From assembly GCA_013400975.1 (NCBI GenBank), contig WBMZ01006344.1, forward strand, positions 485,446 through 549,445: DNA of 64,000 nucleotides, written 5' to 3'. Below the pieces are notes generated by a model. It had not been told where the DNA came from. It saw only the letters and a list, made by a program, of their open reading frames with translations, and searched no databases. Made by a program: the position numbers and the translations under genes. Source of the stretch: Atrichornis clamosus. Lineage: Eukaryota > Chordata > Aves > Passeriformes > Menuridae. Shown here in pieces: positions 63,101 through 64,000 of this stretch; the first letter of the stretch is position 1; every line of letters starts with the position of its first letter.

Positions 63101-63181
63101 TTTCAGACTTATCAGGGCAGATCAAAATCCAGGACAGGTCACACCAACCCTGCTGTACAAGACTGCCCTGGGCTGTGGGGA
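60119..63181. other. unique non-coding stretch
   Basis: No gene or recognised repeat. Open frames at 60,829-61,447 overlap on both strands in GC-richer sequence and resemble no family I know. Confidence 0.55.
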
Positions 63182-63635
63182 TGTAGTAGAACAATGTATT
63201 CTCCCCCTTCTGCACCAGCCCTGATCAGCCATTAGTGACAGGTTGTTTGCAACAACTGCCCGGTGCATGGTTGGCCCCTTGGACTGCAAGCTGGGGTTAG
63301 ATAAGATAAGGGGAATCCTGTGGTGAGGTAGGGCCTCTTTTGGCTTCACAAAAGATACAGCTGGGAGAGCTTCCCCCTGAAAGCACCAACAACAATCACA
63401 CCCATCCTGAGGAGGCCATCTCTGTTAATGGCCATCATGGACAATGGGCAGCTGGAACGACCCAACCGCCCAGAACCGCCCAAACCATCTTCTCTCATCA
63501 TTCCACTGGGAAATGCTCTGCCCTGGGGGAGGCACATGGACATTCCTGCGGGAATATAATGAAGCCTGCCTGGATCCTGTGGCACACTGTCCAGCACCAA
63601 CTTCCAGGAGCTGCAGAGGACCACCTCTCTCAGCT

Positions 63636-63715
63636 GGCTGCAACCTCCACTCCCACGAGACTGCAACCATCGCTCCCACTGGACTGCAACCACCACTCCC
63701 ACTGGACTGTAGCCT
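63636..63715 (+). repeat. 23-bp tandem repeat inside the LTR
   Basis: Three 23-bp units, each a variant of gactgcaaccaccactcccactg (63,636-63,658, 63,659-63,681, 63,682-63,704), are followed by a partial fourth unit (gactgtagcct). Unit 3 differs from unit 2 by two bases. The array lies downstream of the TATA-like element, in the region expected to be U3 or R. Confidence 0.93.
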
Positions 63716-63851
63716 CCCTGCCTCCCTTGCCAACTCCAGCATCCCTACCCGGGTGTGGCCATAGCTACACCACAGGGGAAACCAGGTGACAGGCGGGGAG
63801 TCTGTTACTGGTGTTTGTTGTTGCATTGTTGTTGTTTGTTCTGTTGCGTGA

Positions 63852-63870
63852 TATCGATCTATCTATCTAT
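63852..63870 (+). repeat. (ATCT)n microsatellite in the LTR
   Basis: A short ATCT tandem run just upstream of the AGTAAA polyadenylation signal of the LTR. Confidence 0.85.
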
Positions 63871-64000
63871 ATTTTAGTAAAGAACTGTTATTCCTTTTCC
63901 CACATTTGTGCTCAGAAGCCTCGTAATTTCCAAAGTTACAGTAATTCGGGGGAAGGGGTAATTTCTTCCCTTCCAGGAAGGTTCCCACCTTCCTTGGCAG

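Larger units (their letters stand above)
63182..64000 (+). mobile_element. endogenous retroviral LTR, cut by the window end
   Basis: The last 130 bp (attttagtaaagaactgtta, ttccttttcccacatttgtg, a gtaatttccaaagttacagt block, aattcgggggaaggggtaat, caccttccttggcag) closely resemble the 3' part of passerine ERV LTRs. These carry an AGTAAA poly(A) signal (63,876-63,881) followed by a conserved R/U5-like tail. A TATA-like gaatataatgaag at 63,552-63,564 could be the core promoter. The left boundary is uncertain; tgtagtagaa at 63,182 is a plausible TG start. The right end (expected CA) and any primer-binding site lie outside, so solo LTR versus provirus cannot be decided. No viral gene is present in the window, and the frames at 63,340-63,826 are LTR translations. 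Confidence 0.75.

Noticed and set aside
63340..63826. Several open frames of 106-149 residues near the window end
   Set aside because: They lie within the LTR and include its 23-bp repeats. LTRs of this kind do not encode proteins there.
1..64000. CRISPR array, bacterial operons or phage-like modules
   Set aside because: No regularly spaced repeats, no ribosome-binding-site and start patterns, and clear avian repeats throughout.

Overview
This window reads as vertebrate, specifically bird and most likely passerine, nuclear DNA. CpG is sparse, there is no operon-like packing of reading frames, and the repeats are avian. At least ten CR1 LINE 3' fragments carry the conserved GGCAGGGACACCT-type tail and the TTCTGTGA octamer end. 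One SINE with a tRNA-Ile-like head and a CR1-like tail resembles the passerine TguSINE1 type. A long terminal repeat resembling passerine endogenous retroviral LTRs closes the window. These family names come from memory of consensus sequences, not from a search.

Layout. 1-7,450 is non-coding with four CR1 fragments and a possible old MIR-type SINE. 7,450-16,370 is non-coding with one small tandem repeat. 16,373-28,860 holds the densest cluster of young repeats: four CR1 fragments, one CR1 tail relic and the tRNA-Ile SINE, which lies tail-to-tail with an antisense CR1. 28,860-47,610 is mostly unique sequence with a perfect 54-bp tandem duplication at 30,773 and MIR-like fragments at 36,346 and 43,217. 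47,611-48,016 is the longest CR1 fragment. 48,000-57,800 contains several minus-strand open stretches bounded by plausible splice sites; they may be exons of one unrecognised gene, but this is weak. 56,312-60,118 has two further MIR-like copies. 63,182-64,000 is the LTR.

No gene could be named with confidence. The long open frames examined overlap CR1 or LTR sequence, or lie in stretches poor in stop codons where opposite strands are open together. I saw no CRISPR array, rRNA, functional tRNA gene or gene cluster, and no convincing sign of a new biological system. The best leads are the SINE, the MIR relics, the splice-bounded minus-strand segments, two poly(A) tracts placed like processed transcript ends, and the perfect tandem duplication.
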